Assembly (NCBI GenBank): GCA_016808115.1
Contig: JAEQBH010007353.1
Span: 124,001-188,000 of the forward strand
Length of the DNA stretch: 64,000 nucleotides
Direction of reading: 5' to 3'
Source of the DNA: Tetrastigma voinierianum
Taxonomy: Eukaryota > Streptophyta > Magnoliopsida > Vitales > Vitaceae
The first letter of the stretch is position 1; every line of letters begins with the position of its first letter. Shown here in pieces: positions 38,987-51,795 of this stretch. The notes beneath the pieces were generated by a model that saw nothing but the letters and a program-made list of their open reading frames with translations, ran no database searches and was not told the DNA's origin. The position numbers were made by a program, and so were the translations under genes.

Positions 38987-40599
38987 TGTAAAACCTGAAA
39001 TATACCACAGTCGTTTCGCATGTTTAGGGTATTTTTGTAAAGCCTAATTTGAATGTTTAGAGTAGGTTAAATGCGTATGGAAATAAGAGAAGAGAGACAG
39101 GAAAGTTACAAAACTTAGGTGATTTGTAGGTGGTCAAGGGAGCTTAAAAGTCTAATGTGAAAAGGTAGAGACGAGAAATATAATAAAAGAGAGGAGTGAA
39201 ATATAAATGGCGAGAAGTAGGACGGCACGAAAAAAGCAAATAAACAAGTTAGCAAAATGGGTTTTATTTAAGGGCCAAACATGGCCTTATCAAATCCATG
39301 GGATTTTAAAAGACCAAATTGGTCTCATTTGGGGAGAACCGGATGGGAGAAGGAGAGAAGAAGAGGAAGAGGAAGAGAAGAAGAGAAGAAGAGAAGAAGA
39401 GAAGAAGAAGCCCAACGGCTTGAGTATAGGCGAATTTTATGTATGAATTTCCATGCTTTGATGGTTATAATCTTGCCCAAATCTAGGGTTTGTGCTGAGG
39501 TTTCATCTTAACCCCGAAAATGATGGCAAGTAATTAGGTAAAACCCAGTATAGCCTGAGCTCATAGAAATCCTCTCTTTGAGAATGAATTCATAGTGAAT
39601 TGAGAAGTAATTGAATTAGGGTTAGAATGAGCCCTAACTTCATTATCATGTTGGTTTGAGGATGGATCAACCCATGTGGGAATGATTTTGCAGAAATTCA
39701 TGGAAAGGTTTTGAAAGAGAAGATAAAGAAATGAAAGAGGAATTGAATAGAAAAGTGATTCGAAGTGAATTGGAAAAGGATTAGATGTGTGTTGGATGTA
39801 TAGAATTGATTTGAGTATCAAAAGTATGGAAAAAATGTGAAAACACACATTACAGGCACTTTTCGGAGACTTGTACGGTACAATTTGAACTTGTGCGGTC
39901 TGACTTGCTGTCACAGTCGTTTGTGACCTTGCCGGTCTGAGTTAGACTTATGCCGTCCTGACCACATTACATTTTCTGTTTCGACCAGTTTTTGTATTTT
40001 TGCCATAACTTGCTCATTTCTTATCCGATTTGAGTGATTCAAGTGGCCACTTAAAATAGACTTCAAGGAGAACAACCCACATATAATATGTATCTCCAAA
40101 TTATGACTCTAGATAGCCCAAAAATTCACTCAAAGTAGGTATGTGCGACCATTTCACACCGATTGAACATGAGAAGTCAGGGTTGTTTAGGACGTAACGA
40201 GGATTCGGTGTCAGTGGAGTGATTCAATTGGAATAGAACCCTTAGCACCCTTGGCTTTAAGGAGCCTGAAGCAGTGTCAAGAAATATGGAATAAGACACT
40301 GTAAAAATTAATATTTAAACTATTCCTGCGTAAATCGGTGTAGACTAGTTGGCATGAAAATGCCATAACTTGGAGTTTGGATGATCCAGATTGGATTGAT
40401 TCCAATTCTAAGAAAATAGATTCATTAGAATAGAATCCATGAATAAGGTGTGATTACGTATCATCATACCTTACCGGTATATGAATGACGATACGTAAAG
40501 CGAACAACTTAAGAGGAGTAAGAATGCTACTATTATATGATTATAAAGTTGCGACCTCAGTAATTGTAAAACCACCTAAGACCCGGTTATTAAATGACA

Positions 40600-40890
40600 C
40601 ATCACTCTTTTGTCTGAATAGTGCCCGGTACTCACGGTAGGTCCTTCACCACTTCTGTCACGATTAGTACTTGGTGAGTCACGATTAGTGTAGGCACTCT
40701 GGTGTGACTCGGTACTCTGGTGTAATTATAGAGGCCTCCACAGTGCTCGGTACTCTGATTAGTGCTCGGCACTCTGATTGAAATGCCGATTGCCGATTAG
40801 TGCTTTCACGGCACTCACGATTACGATTAGTGCGCTCTACGGCACTCTGTCTGGTAAGTGCTAAGGCTTTTCCTGGCGACTAATGCTCAC
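40600..40890 (+). repeat. tandem array with AGTGC-TCG-GCACT units
   Basis: About 20-22 bp units of the type GATTAGTGCTCGGCACTCT and the related AAGTACTCGGTACT form. Each carries a 5-bp inverted repeat with a 3-base loop. The same array recurs in the second LTR at 54,570-54,880. Units are degenerate. Confidence 0.7.
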
Positions 40891-40999
40891 GGCGCTTAAA
40901 TGCGTATAGTATCTTGGTACTGTGTGTTGTGTCGACTCATCGCATTCTTGGTCTGAGGAAATTCAAGCGGTTATATGATAAATCTCTGAATAAGTCCTG

Positions 41000-42290
41000 A
41001 TCTGATAAGTTTCGTAGTACCTACGGGTACTCCTGTATTTTATAAGTCCTGTATTTGAATAAGTCCTGTAGTACCTACGGGTACTCTTGCATCTGATAAG
41101 TCCTGTATCTGAATAAGTCCTATAGTACCTACGGGTACTCCTGCATCTGATAAGTCCTGTATCTGAATAAGTCGCTGGTACCTCACAATTATACGTATCT
41201 GAAAATGATGCAATAGTACCTACAGGCCTCCACACGTCTCACGAATAAGTCACGATCGATAAGTTACGTAGTACCCTACAGGTACTCTGCGCATCCCGAT
41301 AAGTCCGTGCTCCCGAATAAGTTACATGGTACCTACGGTGCCACGTATCTGAATAAGTTACGTTTCCATTACTCCACGTCTCTGTATAAGTTACGTAGTA
41401 CCCTCTACGGGTACTCTTATCTAAATAAGTCTGTTTCTAAATAAGTCTGTCTCTGATTGAGTTACATGGTACTCACAGGTACTCCGTGTTTGATAAGTCA
41501 TGTATGCGATGGGATTACGTCTGCATGTAAGTCTTGTGGTACCTACGGGTACTCCCACGTATCACGATAAGGCGTATCAAATAAGTTACGTCACGTATGC
41601 GATCACGTTGCGCGGTACTGCGGGTACTCCTGTGTCGATAAGTCACGTATACGATAAATCCTGTATCGATAAGGCAGGTATCGAATAAGTTACATCTGTG
41701 CTCGATACGTTACGCGTACCTCGGGTATCACGTATCGATAAGTTACGTAGTACCTACGGGTACTCTTGTATTGATTAAGTTAAGCGGCACTGCGGGCACT
41801 CTTGTATGCGATAAGTTACGTGAGTACTGCGAATTCCTCTTGTATTTGATTAAAGTCTGTAAGCCTACTTGGTACTCTTGTATAAATGGGATTAAAGTAC
41901 TGCGGGTACTCTTGTATCAAATCAAGTTCTGTAGTACCTCTGGTGCTCGTATCAGTAAAATAAGTATAAGTCAGTGGTACCTAAAGGGTACTCATTATCA
42001 AGTAAGATAAGTATGTACTTTCCGTCAGACCAGTATAAGTTGATAAGACCATGATATACTTCATTAGTCTGAATAAGATACAGTACGATATAAGTTTGTA
42101 GTACTTACAAGTACTTCGGTATCGAGAATAAGTTACGCAATACCGATTTGCGTTCGTAATCTCTGTGATACCTCACGGGTGCCTCAGAACAAGTGTAAAC
42201 TCAGTAGTATAAGTATAAGTTACGTGCTCCTACGGGTCACGGATAAACATAAGTACATTATAAGTATAAGTTACGTAACTCCTCTGGGAG
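41000..42290 (+). repeat. tandem array with AGTACC-TACG-GGTACT hairpin units
   Basis: Units of about 40-55 bp: GTAGTACCTACGGGTACTC, then TTGTATCTGATAAGT and/or TGTATCTGAATAAGTC. The core has a 6-bp perfect inverted repeat around a TACG loop. The exact 14-mer GTACCTACGGGTAC occurs five times here (near 41,020, 41,073, 41,129, 41,535 and 41,750). Degenerate copies fill the rest. Confidence 0.8.
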
Positions 42291-42712
42291 ATCCCAGAGA
42301 CAGCGTAAACTGTTATAGAAAAGTACGTATAAGTTCATAATATAAATGCATACGATTTATATTATCACATTGTGTTATGCGTTAAATGTGTATATGCATA
42401 AGAAATGTTTCCCTTTAAAGCGTAAGAAAACAGCACGGGTTCAATCGGGTGGAATGCAGGAAGACCGTCGACAAACATCCCACTTGGTAGGCAAACACAC
42501 TTATGAGAGTTCACTACATGTTAGTTAGGTGCTACGATTTGTAATGTAAAAGTAAGGTTTTGTATTTCAAAATGAGGACTTCAGTTATATGTATATAATA
42601 TTTTGATTACGACCATGGGATGTGGGCCGTACCCGCAGTGCCAGGATTGGCTTTAAAAAAAATCGGGTGGGGTCCCGGGTCCACGAGTCGCATCCCGGAA
42701 GCGGGCGTGACA

Positions 42713-43009
42713 AGTTGAGTATCAAAGCCTAGGTTTAGGTGTTTCGGAAAGAGTCCCAAGAATTAGTGCACTACGCAAGTATTGGCCCTAATGCGGATGT
42801 CACATTTGTATGCTAACTGGAATGAATCGATATCAATCCCGACTTTGAATGATTAAGACAAGAGATTTAGTTCTGATGGAGTCTTGTTGGCTCAAGTGAG
42901 AATCACCTCCGGCTTACGTAAAAGGATATGAAAGAAAGGATCCGACATAGAACATGCACATGAAAGAGCATAATTTGAGGGACGAGAAGTTATTCTTATA
43001 AGAAAGAAT
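42713..43009 (+). mobile_element. 297-bp internal region of the LARD-like element
   Basis: Starts AGTTGAGTATCAAAGCCTAG (42,713), a good match to the TTGGTATCAGAGCC primer-binding site used by Del-type and copia elements (initiator-Met tRNA). It ends with GAGGGACGAGAAG and TTCTTATAAG (42,977-43,001), the region that precedes the polypurine tract and 3' LTR in Del/Tekay elements. Nothing is coding between. Two 3.7 kb LTRs around 0.3 kb of internal DNA, so the element cannot encode its own proteins. Confidence 0.75.
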
Positions 43010-44487
43010 TGCCTTGCAAGAAATATACCTAGTCGTTTCGACATGTTTAGGGTATTTTGTAAGCCTAATTTGAATGTTTCGTAGGTTAAATGCGAAACAT
43101 GGAAATAGAACTTAAGAAAAGTTACAAAACTTAAGGACAATTTGTAATTGGTCCAAAAGGGCTTAAAAGTCCTAGTAATGAAAGACTAGAGCGAAAAGAT
43201 AATAAGGAAATTGAAATATAAATGGCCGCAGTAGAAGGCCAGCGAAATAAAAAAGTTAACCCGAAATGGGTTTTGTTAAAGATCGAACATGGCCTTATCA
43301 AATCCATGGGATTTTAAAGACCAAATTGGTCTCATTTGGGGAGAAGCAGGATGGAGAAGGAGAGAGAGAAAGAGAGGAAGAGGAGAGAAAGAGAAGAAGA
43401 GAAGAAAGAGAGAGAGAAAGCAGAGCAAGCCAAGGTATGGGCTTGAATTTATGTATGAATTTCCATGCTTTGATGGTTATAATCTTGCGAATCTGGGGTT
43501 TGTGCTAGGAGTTTCATCTTAGCAAAATGATGGCAAGTAAGGTGGGTAAAACCCCATATGGCCTGAGCTCATGAAATCACTCTCTTTGAATGAATTCATG
43601 GTGAATTAAAAAGAGTAGTTGAATTAGGGTTTAGAATAAGCCTATTAAAACTTATCATGTTTGGTTGAGGATGGATCATAACCATGTAGGAATGATTTTG
43701 GGAGAAATTCATGGAAAGGTTTGAAGAGAGATAAGAAATGAAAGAAATTGAATAGAAAGAAGTGATTTTGAAGTGAATTGGAAAGGATTAGATGTGTGTT
43801 GGATGTATAGAATTGATTTGAGTATCAAAGTAACCAAAATGAAACACACATTACGGGCACTTTCGGAGACTTGTGCCAGTACAATTTGAACTGCTCTTAA
43901 GTACAGCACTGTGTCCCAGTCGTTTTTGGCCAACTTGTGCGTACAAATTAGACTTATCTTAGGTACAATACTATTGCATTTTCTTATTTCGACGATTTTG
44001 TATTTAGTACTTACTTTCATTCTTGCTTGCTCCGTTGAGTGATTCAGTGGCCATAAAATAGACTTCAAGGAGAACAACTGCATTTAATATGAATCTCCAA
44101 ATTCTGACTCTAGATAGCCCCGAAAATTCACTCAAAGTGGAGTACCTTCTTGCAAGCCATTTCACACCAATTGAACATAGAAATTAGGGTTGTTTAGATA
44201 GTAACTTGGAGTTAGATTATAGGAATTAGTGTGGTCCGATTGGAATAGAGCACATGTGGCAGTTTTAAAGGAGCACAAAGAACCAGTGTCAAATATGGAG
44301 ACAAAGCGCGTAAAAATTAATATTTCAAACTATCCACTCGTAAAATCGGTGGCGAGCTAGTTGGCATGAAAATGCCATGGCAGGTTGTATGATCGATTGG
44401 ATTGATTCAATTCCTAAGAAAAATAGATTCATTGAGGAATAAGAATCCATGGATAAGGTGTGATTACGTGGCCATCATACCTTACAG
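43010..44487 (+). repeat. 3' LTR of the LARD-like element, first part
   Basis: Starts TGCCTTGCAAGAAATATACC and follows 38,987-40,478 nearly collinearly: GTTTAGGGTATTTTGTAAGC, the GA-rich block at 43,360-43,425, TCATGG..GTGAATT, GATAGCCC, and ending GGTGTGATTACG..CATACCTTAC. There it is interrupted by the nested minus-strand Tekay element. The remainder of this LTR is at 54,434-56,708. Confidence 0.85.
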
Positions 44488-47150
44488 TGATTCCTTCTAG
44501 TGACGGGAATCTGCAGAAGCAACTCCACAGTAACCTCGGCTAAGCTCGGCTCGTACGACAAAGTTACCATGAAGTTAAGCCGTTAAAACTGCTGAAACTG
44601 TATTTGAAAAACGTGGGTTATAAAAATTTTCACTTTTCTATTAAATCACACCTTTAGATTTAGCAATCCGTGACATAACGGCGCCACGGTGAGTGACCAA
44701 AATACAAAATCTTTGTATAAAAATACACTCCCGATGTTTCCCAATTGCATCCAGCTTCACAACAATAAAGGACCTCTGGTCTCATCAAAACTCTCAGATA
44801 GAATAAATCCAGCATAATTTAACATAACTTGTTTTTCTCAAAACCATGCATGCATATTTTACAAAAATATATTTACATATACAAATGCCACATTTTAACT
44901 TTTACTATTTTTACTTTACACTTTATCTTATATATAATCACAACAGTTTTAGGAGCGGGGATCTACGGAAGGTCTTTCGACCGGCACACACTTTTCAAAA
45001 ATTATTTTAAAAGCGCGAAAACTATGAGCGAACGGGCTGGGTGGAGTACTATAAGTTCTAAATCTTTGTTATCTGCTGGTATTATGCACTCGATATGAAA
45101 ATCTATACGAAATAGTTTGTAAAGCGTTTATGAGAAAAGCGAGTTTGCTATAAACCATTTTAGCTATTCGAAAACTATTTCTTTGTTGAAAGCTGTTTAT
45201 AACTGGCAGCGTGCAAACAATTACTCTTTGTTGAAATATGTTAAAGCTATTTACTGTAGCTGCGCTTTGTTCGATGGTGGTTAATATGCGAAAGTGCTAT
45301 CTTTATGGAAATCAGAAAGTACCAACTCTTTGTGGCCCATTCACAAATACCACAAGTGATGCCTCGGAACCTCGGGCACGGCATTGGTAGTGAACTCGGA
45401 ACACTACCCTGTTAAGATGGTCAGGTGAACACGGCCCGGGATCTCTCATAACATAATGGAACCTTCAGACAAAATGCTCGGTGATGGAACCTCGGAACCA
45501 ACCTCATCGCTATGTACTAAGGTCGGCCAGCTAACTATATACCTCCAGGAATGCGAGGCGACTCACTATATAAATATATGCTAGATGCAACCCCCAATTG
45601 CCGACCGGGCAATATAGTTAGTCATAATATCCATAACCTTACCATGCACAATCAATACATCATTAGGAAGCGTTTATGCCATCCTAGGGGTTTTCTTCAT
45701 CAGGCCAGCTTGTTTCTTAATCTTGAAAATCAAACTTTTCTGTGAGTATAACAATTGGAGGAGTAATAAAATGCTTTATAAATCTATATTTCAGCACTTT
45801 ACAAACTTGTAATTTTAAACACTTTAAGTTTTAGAAAATGATTTTGAGTACTCACCTTTTTCTCAAAAATAATTTCTTTTTTAAAGTCTTGTCAACCTCT
45901 AGATTCTCGTCGGATGCTCCAATCGCACTCACACTAATTCATTAATTACAAAAAATGCCCTCGGTTCAACGTTTTAACATAAAACATACACGGGGCTTTC
46001 AAAGTGTGCTCTCCAGCTTAAACTTGATTACAGCAGCTTTGATATTTGTCTAATTCGATAAGGGCGTATAATATGATATCAAATTGACCAAATGTCCCTA
46101 CACATTAATCTTATAAAATAAAAGCTATACATTTTTATTTGACTTTTTATTAGAGGGCACTCTAGATGCAAAATGCAAAACATTCTGAAAAGTGCATTAA
46201 GGCTTGTCGACTAAATCACTTAATTCGATCAGTGTCCATAAGGTCCCAAATTCAGCCACATTTGTCATTGTCTGGTCCCAAAATTTCTAAAATTCCTAAA
46301 CTGATGCAAAATTTTGGGGCCAAGTTTACGATCTTTACGGTCTCTAAAGAAAATTTCAAGCCATTACAACCTTTAGGCTTGAAATAACACAATTAGGCAA
46401 ATTTTCTCTGTACTAGGTTTAATGAGAGCCCCAGATATTGAATGCGCTTATCGCAGTAGCTCTGGCAGCGTAGTCTAACTGCCGGCCGATGAAAGTTTAC
46501 GGTCTGATTTTCGTGAATCTGAAGGAGAAGCAAAGAGAATAAAAAAAAACTAAAAATCGCCTCTCGGTCTCTCTCACAGAACATCATGCGATCAGCTACC
46601 ATTTGCTTTATTGTTTTTTCTTTAATTATTCTTATTATTTGGATAAACTATTTCTATTGCTCCCATTGGTCCATTTTCTATCCCAAAAAAATTTTATTTC
46701 TTTTCGGTTCGCTTATTTAATTGAACTTTAACTCAAGGCATTTTTCGACTTGATATTTTTGTAAAAATCTAGGTCACAGAGTCTGGCTTGATTTATCATT
46801 GGAAATTAAGTAACATGTCGAGCTGTCTCGAATTGACGAAATTTTTGCGAGTCACTAGATTCCTTGAGCAGATTTAAACATGGTCAGTTTAGATCATCAG
46901 AGATCTGAAAATTCCAAACTTCAGCATTATTTTGGCAATTTGTTATTGTTATTTTACTATTTAAACTTCCATTAATTATACTTTCACCCCTCCACCTTCA
47001 TAATTGCAAAAGTGCCCTGATTCTTTTGAAAATTTTTATAATTTCACCGCCAATAAATTTTCAAAAATTACATTATGGCATTCAAAATAATTAGGCCGCC
47101 TAATCTTATACGATTACACATACGTACACCCTCTCGGGCGAGGTGTTACA
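44488..47150 (-). repeat. 3' LTR of the Tekay-type element
   Basis: On the minus strand begins TGTAACACCTCGCCCGAG (47,150 leftwards). Pairs with 51,796-54,433 throughout: AACCATGCATGCATATTTTAC, CCACATTTTAACTTTTACT, GGTAGTGAACTC..GGAACACTACC, GACCGGGCAATATAGTTAGTC, TGGATAAACTATTTCTATTGCTCC. The two copies share long exact runs separated by scrambled patches. Confidence 0.85.
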
Positions 47151-48400
47151 AATCCTCCCTCATAGAAACGTTTCGTGCTCCCGAAATGAATAAAGCTAAT
47201 ATAAAGGGATACCTTAATCCAAACAGCGAGGATATTGAAATTCGCGCATCAGACCTCGGCTCTATGTAGCCTCTTTAGTCCACGATTCCCCATAAAACTT
47301 TGACTAATGGAATGACTTTGTGCTGTAAAATCGCTCTCTGCGATCTACTATCTGCGTTGGTTGCTCCTTATAGGTCAAATTCTTTGGATTCTTGGTGATC
47401 TGCGGCGAGTACATGGGAGGGATGCGGAATGTACTAACGGGCATGGATACATGAAACACATTATGAACCTTGAAACTGACTGCGGAGGAAGGTCCTGAAT
47501 CTATATGCCTCTTGGTCCAGCTCTGCGATAATCTCATATGGCCCTTGTGTATACGGGCCTCGGCTTTCAAGCGTCTTCAAATGAGACACCTTTCAGGGGC
47601 TTTGAGGGAAAACCACATCGCACACCTTATTTGGCCAGATCCCTACGTTTGTCAGCGTAACTTTTACTGTGTCCCACTGGCTATCTTAGTCACGTCTCGG
47701 ACAATGCGGATCTTATCTAAGGTAATGTATAACTTCTGGGCTGTCGGTCCTCTCTCCTACTTCACATCCCGGTATACGGGATCGCGACATGACCTTCGTC
47801 ACTTCAAATGGAGTCATACATCTTTGGATTGAAAGCTGTTGTTATGTGAACTCCATCGAGAGATAAGTCGCGTATCCCGGCTTCCCATAAACTCATCACG
47901 CATGCTCTAAGCATATCCTCTGGCCGTGAATAGTTCTCTCTGTGACCATCGATCCCGAGGATGGAAAGCGATCTTCAAGGAGTGCGTCGAGTCCCATGGC
48001 ATCACGTAAACTGGGCGAAATGCGGATGTGAATCGGGGTCTCGATGCGAGAACTATCGATATAGGAACACCATGTAATCTAACTATCTCCTCCACATATA
48101 ATTGGAGACTGACTTGTCCGATGGGTCATCATTACTAAGCTTGAAGAAAATGCGCTGATTTCGTTAGTCTATCACTATCACCCATATGGCATCGTGTTGT
48201 CTCGAGAGTTCTCAGCTTGATAACAAAATCCCATAGTAATCTTATCCCACTTCCATCTGTGAATCGGAGAATTTTGTATCTTTCTGTGACTTGGTGCTCT
48301 GCCTTTACCTGTGACGAGGTTAGGCATGCGGATCTGAAATGCGAATTTCCTTTTTCATGATTTCCTTTGCCAGTTCCTTTGTTCGGTACACACATTCGAC
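47151..48400 (-). pseudogene. integrase with chromodomain-like tail (Tekay-type element)
   Basis: Read right to left on the minus strand: a DFVIKLRTLETTRCHMG-like core start and SDRLTKSAHFL (about 48,140-48,250), IVRLHGVP-SIV and PRFTSAF and AFHPRDRWSQRE (47,930-48,085), then VHNVFHVSM (about 47,440-47,470), NLTYKEQPTQIVDRRER (about 47,330-47,380) and a decayed VEEATWE-type stretch (47,210-47,300). VHNVFHVSMLRKY and YEEQP-ILDR are the Del/Tekay signature before the chromodomain. The coding strand is not open. Confidence 0.82.
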
Positions 48401-48739
48401 TCCTCTAGCTATTACGCCATCGTCTACGATGCGGAACTCTGCTTTCCTACACCCCCTCGATCTCTGCCCTCGGCTTAATCATCCTACGAAACACAGCCCG
48501 GCCTTCCTTGATCGATCCACGAGAATGGGGCGAACATTAAATGATGCGATAGTGTCCACTGTATCAGCCACCCGCAGGCGAACTCCCAGATCTCGACTAC
48601 ATCATGATAGGAGATATCTTTGTCTGCCGGATAAGCATAGGAACCCTCAGGTTACCCACGGCAAGGCATCGACCACTACATTGGCATACTGGATAGTGTA
48701 CTCATAGATGCTGATCATAATCCTTAATCAACTCCGACC

Positions 48740-49740
48740 AGGCGCTGCCTTAAGTTCAGGCTCTTTTACGGGGGATATGATCTCACGCGGTTAGTGATAT
48801 CGCGAGGCGATTGGTGCAAATCACATCTCGGATCTGATGAATATGCATGGTTCTAAATCTGCGGTGTTACCAGATCGCACCTGTGCGCGACCAATATTTC
48901 TGCTCCTCCTGATAACCACCCTTTCTGTGGGAATCACTATCTGCTCACCTCATAGTCTACTCACAGTGGGGATTTTAATGTGGTTGTAGGTCAAATCATC
49001 TAAACTCTCAAATATCTTTAGGGTGTCATTATCAGATTGATGCCGCGTGGGTAAATCAGCGGTTTATATAATCCATCAACAAATTTCTGTAATAACACCT
49101 TAATCAAAGGAAGCGAACCGAAACATTTGTGTGGGCGCTTCGATTCACTATAGCTTGATCTTACGAGGATCCACACTGTACCTTCTGTAGAAATGACGCG
49201 GCCAGTACTTTGTCCGATGCGGCACTTACTACACTTAGCGTATAGCGGCGCTCTCTGAATGCCTGTCTTGTCAGGAGATGCTCTGCATGTTCTCTGAGCG
49301 CGAGTACACTAGAATGTCATCGATGAATACGATCACAAACTTATCCTCGCAATTTGAATATCACATTCATCAAATCCATGAAGCCTTGGTAGGGCATTAG
49401 TGTCGAATAGCATCCATAGGAACTACGTAGTGACCGTATCACGATCACAAAGCGATCTTAGAAACATCATTCTCGGACCCTCGGCGTGGTAGCGACATAG
49501 GTGATCTTAGAAATATGCGAGATCCGTGTAGCTCATGCTCACGAGAGAAGCGAGATCGCGGTTGCGTATTGTCGCGGAATTGTTGTCTATAGTCTACTCT
49601 ATGACAAGTAGCTTCCATCTTTCTTCTTCTGAAAGAAATTTGGGGCTCTGGCGGTAGTACTACGGGTCGGATGAAGCCGCTTTGCCATGATTCCTCAGTG
49701 TGCCTTGATTCTTTTCGACTCATTGGCGCCATTCTATATG
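48740..49740 (-). pseudogene. reverse transcriptase of the Tekay-type element
   Basis: Minus strand, from 49,732 leftwards: YRMAP-like start, GFIRPVVLP, then a KKK-DGS-like and an RVDYRQ patch (the DYRQLN box), and at 49,301-49,342 KFVIVFIDDILVYS, the intact catalytic block with both aspartates. FRER..., VSTEG-like and LGLAGYYRKFV-like patches follow toward 49,080. RNase H should lie between here and integrase and is poorly legible. Confidence 0.82.
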
Positions 49741-50259
49741 GAGAATGGATATTGGCTGGAGTCCTGGAACTAGTTCAATAACGAACTTCAATTTCTACAT
49801 CGAGGTAAAACTGAAATATCATCTAGAAAAGACATCAGAGACTCTTTGACTGGAGGATGTCTTCAGTAGGTATCCACTTCTTGTCTCACATCCACTACGA
49901 AGATGCGAATAACCTGGCTGACCTTTCGAAGCATTTTGAAAGCGGTCATGGCATTAATGAGACTAGGGCGATCTCTCTTCGGTCCACGAAATATCACCCT
50001 TTGGTTCCTGCGCGAACTAATCTTACTTCTTTCTTATAGCAATCTAAGGTGGCTCACATGCTGGATAACCGATCCGTACAGATTATATCAAATCATGGAT
50101 ACACACAACGCCCCATCAAGTCTGCTTCAGAAAATCCTTAATGCGGATCACGATCTACTACACAGAATATCTTCCGGATGTCGCGAAGTATCCCCATTAG
50201 ATGCGGAAACCTATACGACCATCATGGTGGGACTACATCTGGTGCCTCTCATTAGATAG

Positions 50260-51600
50260 TATTGAAATAAATGAATGAGTGGCTCTGGGTCGCTATTTTA
50301 TATACATCATGATCGTAAACTAAAATCATACCGATAATCACGTCACGGTGATGCATACGCCTCTGTTTGTGTATTTGTAAATGCGGCTTACGATGCAGTA
50401 CCACTGCGAATACGGCTAATGTCGGGTCTTGCCTCTCGCCTCACTGCACCCTGCGCGACCTCTACCGGGTGTTGTGCGCCACCTGCACGAACCACCCCTA
50501 CCGGCTGGTGGGACCGTGCAGTGCTGGGTAGATGCTCTGTATGCCTACCTCGGAGGTCTCTGCCCTTAAGCGTAGACTGAGTCTGCGATAAAGTGACCTT
50601 CACTGCCCATGATGGAAACAATCTGTCATATTCGTCACGCTCTCAAGAGATGCCTCCTCGACATGTGGGCATAATGGAAAGATGATCTGAAGATCTACCA
50701 CCTCTTGCAGGAATTTCTTTGGTGATCTAGCAGATCCACTGAGCTGCGAATCTTGCTCCTAGATCACGAGCCTCTACTAGTCGGTCCACTTCTTTCCTTT
50801 CTTTCTATTGGCCCAGTTACTGGGACTAGTCTTTGGGAACTCTCTCTTCTTGTCGGCCCGAGTTCGGCGAAGCTGTCCTTTCTACCCTTAGTGCACGACC
50901 TCGGCCCCGGCTCTCGAAGTTATTTTGAGATGCAGGGCTAAATGAACTTTAGTGCAGCGTTAAGCCGACCGAATCACCCCACACTTATGTTCCTCATTTT
51001 CACATATCATAGGCACCCGATTCACGAGTTCGAAAACCTCGCTCATGATACTTGTCCTTTATCGAGGATCATTGCCCTAACTTTGAAGAATTCTTATTTT
51101 GCATCTGATGATAACTCTTTGGGTAAAATAAATGCAATAATGCACATCGGGCGGTCCCAAGTGACTCCTGGCAGGGTGTCTCCTCTTAATGGCCTCCCAC
51201 CGAGTCCTTGGCCACAGGCGCCGTGGGAACCTGAAAGAAGGACTACTGCTCATCTGAACACCCCGTCAGCATAAATTTCACTAACCCTATCTATGCATGG
51301 TATCTTTGCCCTCTGGGTCGCGGGAGTACCATCATAAGTTTAGCCCCAATTTTTAGGCGCGTTCATCATGCCCTCTGCTCTTGGAGACTCACAGTGCTGA
51401 CGGGTATTCTTTGTATTTAATCGTATAACACGATCCATCGTCAGTACCGCCACCTGGAGTCTGGCCTCGATGGATTCTATTTGAAATTTGATTCATTGAA
51501 GCATCTTTCAATACAAGTGTGCTTGACATATCTCTCACAGTGGTGCCTCGTGCGGAAGTCTAGATAAACCTTTCGACCTCGTCTGAACGCAATGTTAGTG
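50260..51600 (-). pseudogene. gag and protease region of the Tekay-type element
   Basis: The minus strand between the RT and the right LTR. At about 50,400-50,480 it reads like the QQGRVYAL-type gag end with a VSGI(V/L)-like patch, and 50,260-50,310 gives a SHSFI stretch, as in the DSGATHSFI protease motif of Del elements. 50,640-51,600 should be gag; only fragments are legible. Placement rests mainly on order within the element. Confidence 0.55.
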
Positions 51601-51795
51601 AACTTCAAAGTTAAAAGATTCGATGACACTTTTCAATATTTGATCGTACGAGGATTTGTAAAAACAATATAGGTTGCAATAAATCATTCTTATAAAAACA
51701 ATTCTACTGAAATGCGTGGAAAAGCGAAAAGCAGTGACATCGCTAAAGCGCATACGATGCAAGTTGACCAGACCCCTTCTGATGTGAAATACATG

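Larger units (their letters stand above)
38987..42712 (+). repeat. 5' LTR of a LARD-like Ty3 element (3.7 kb)
   Basis: Begins TGTAAAACCTGAAATATACC and ends CGGGCGTGACA. Everything in it is found again in the second copy (43,010-44,487 plus 54,434-56,708): a GTTTAGGGTAT start, a GA-rich block (39,350-39,410), a part with ACTTGTGC-type repeats (39,850-39,960), two palindromic tandem arrays (40,600-42,290) and the VCC-type end GTCCCGGG. The first sequence after its end is a primer-binding site, so this is the 5' LTR. Confidence 0.85.

Noticed and set aside
39207..39511. Glu/Arg-rich protein ORFs
   Set aside because: They are produced by the GA-rich block of the LTR, which is repeated with a different length at 43,360-43,425.
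40963..41235. Protein with repeated TYSDTGLIRCRSTRRYYR units
   Set aside because: It is the reverse translation of the hairpin tandem array in the LTR. The repeat comes from the DNA array, not from a protein family.
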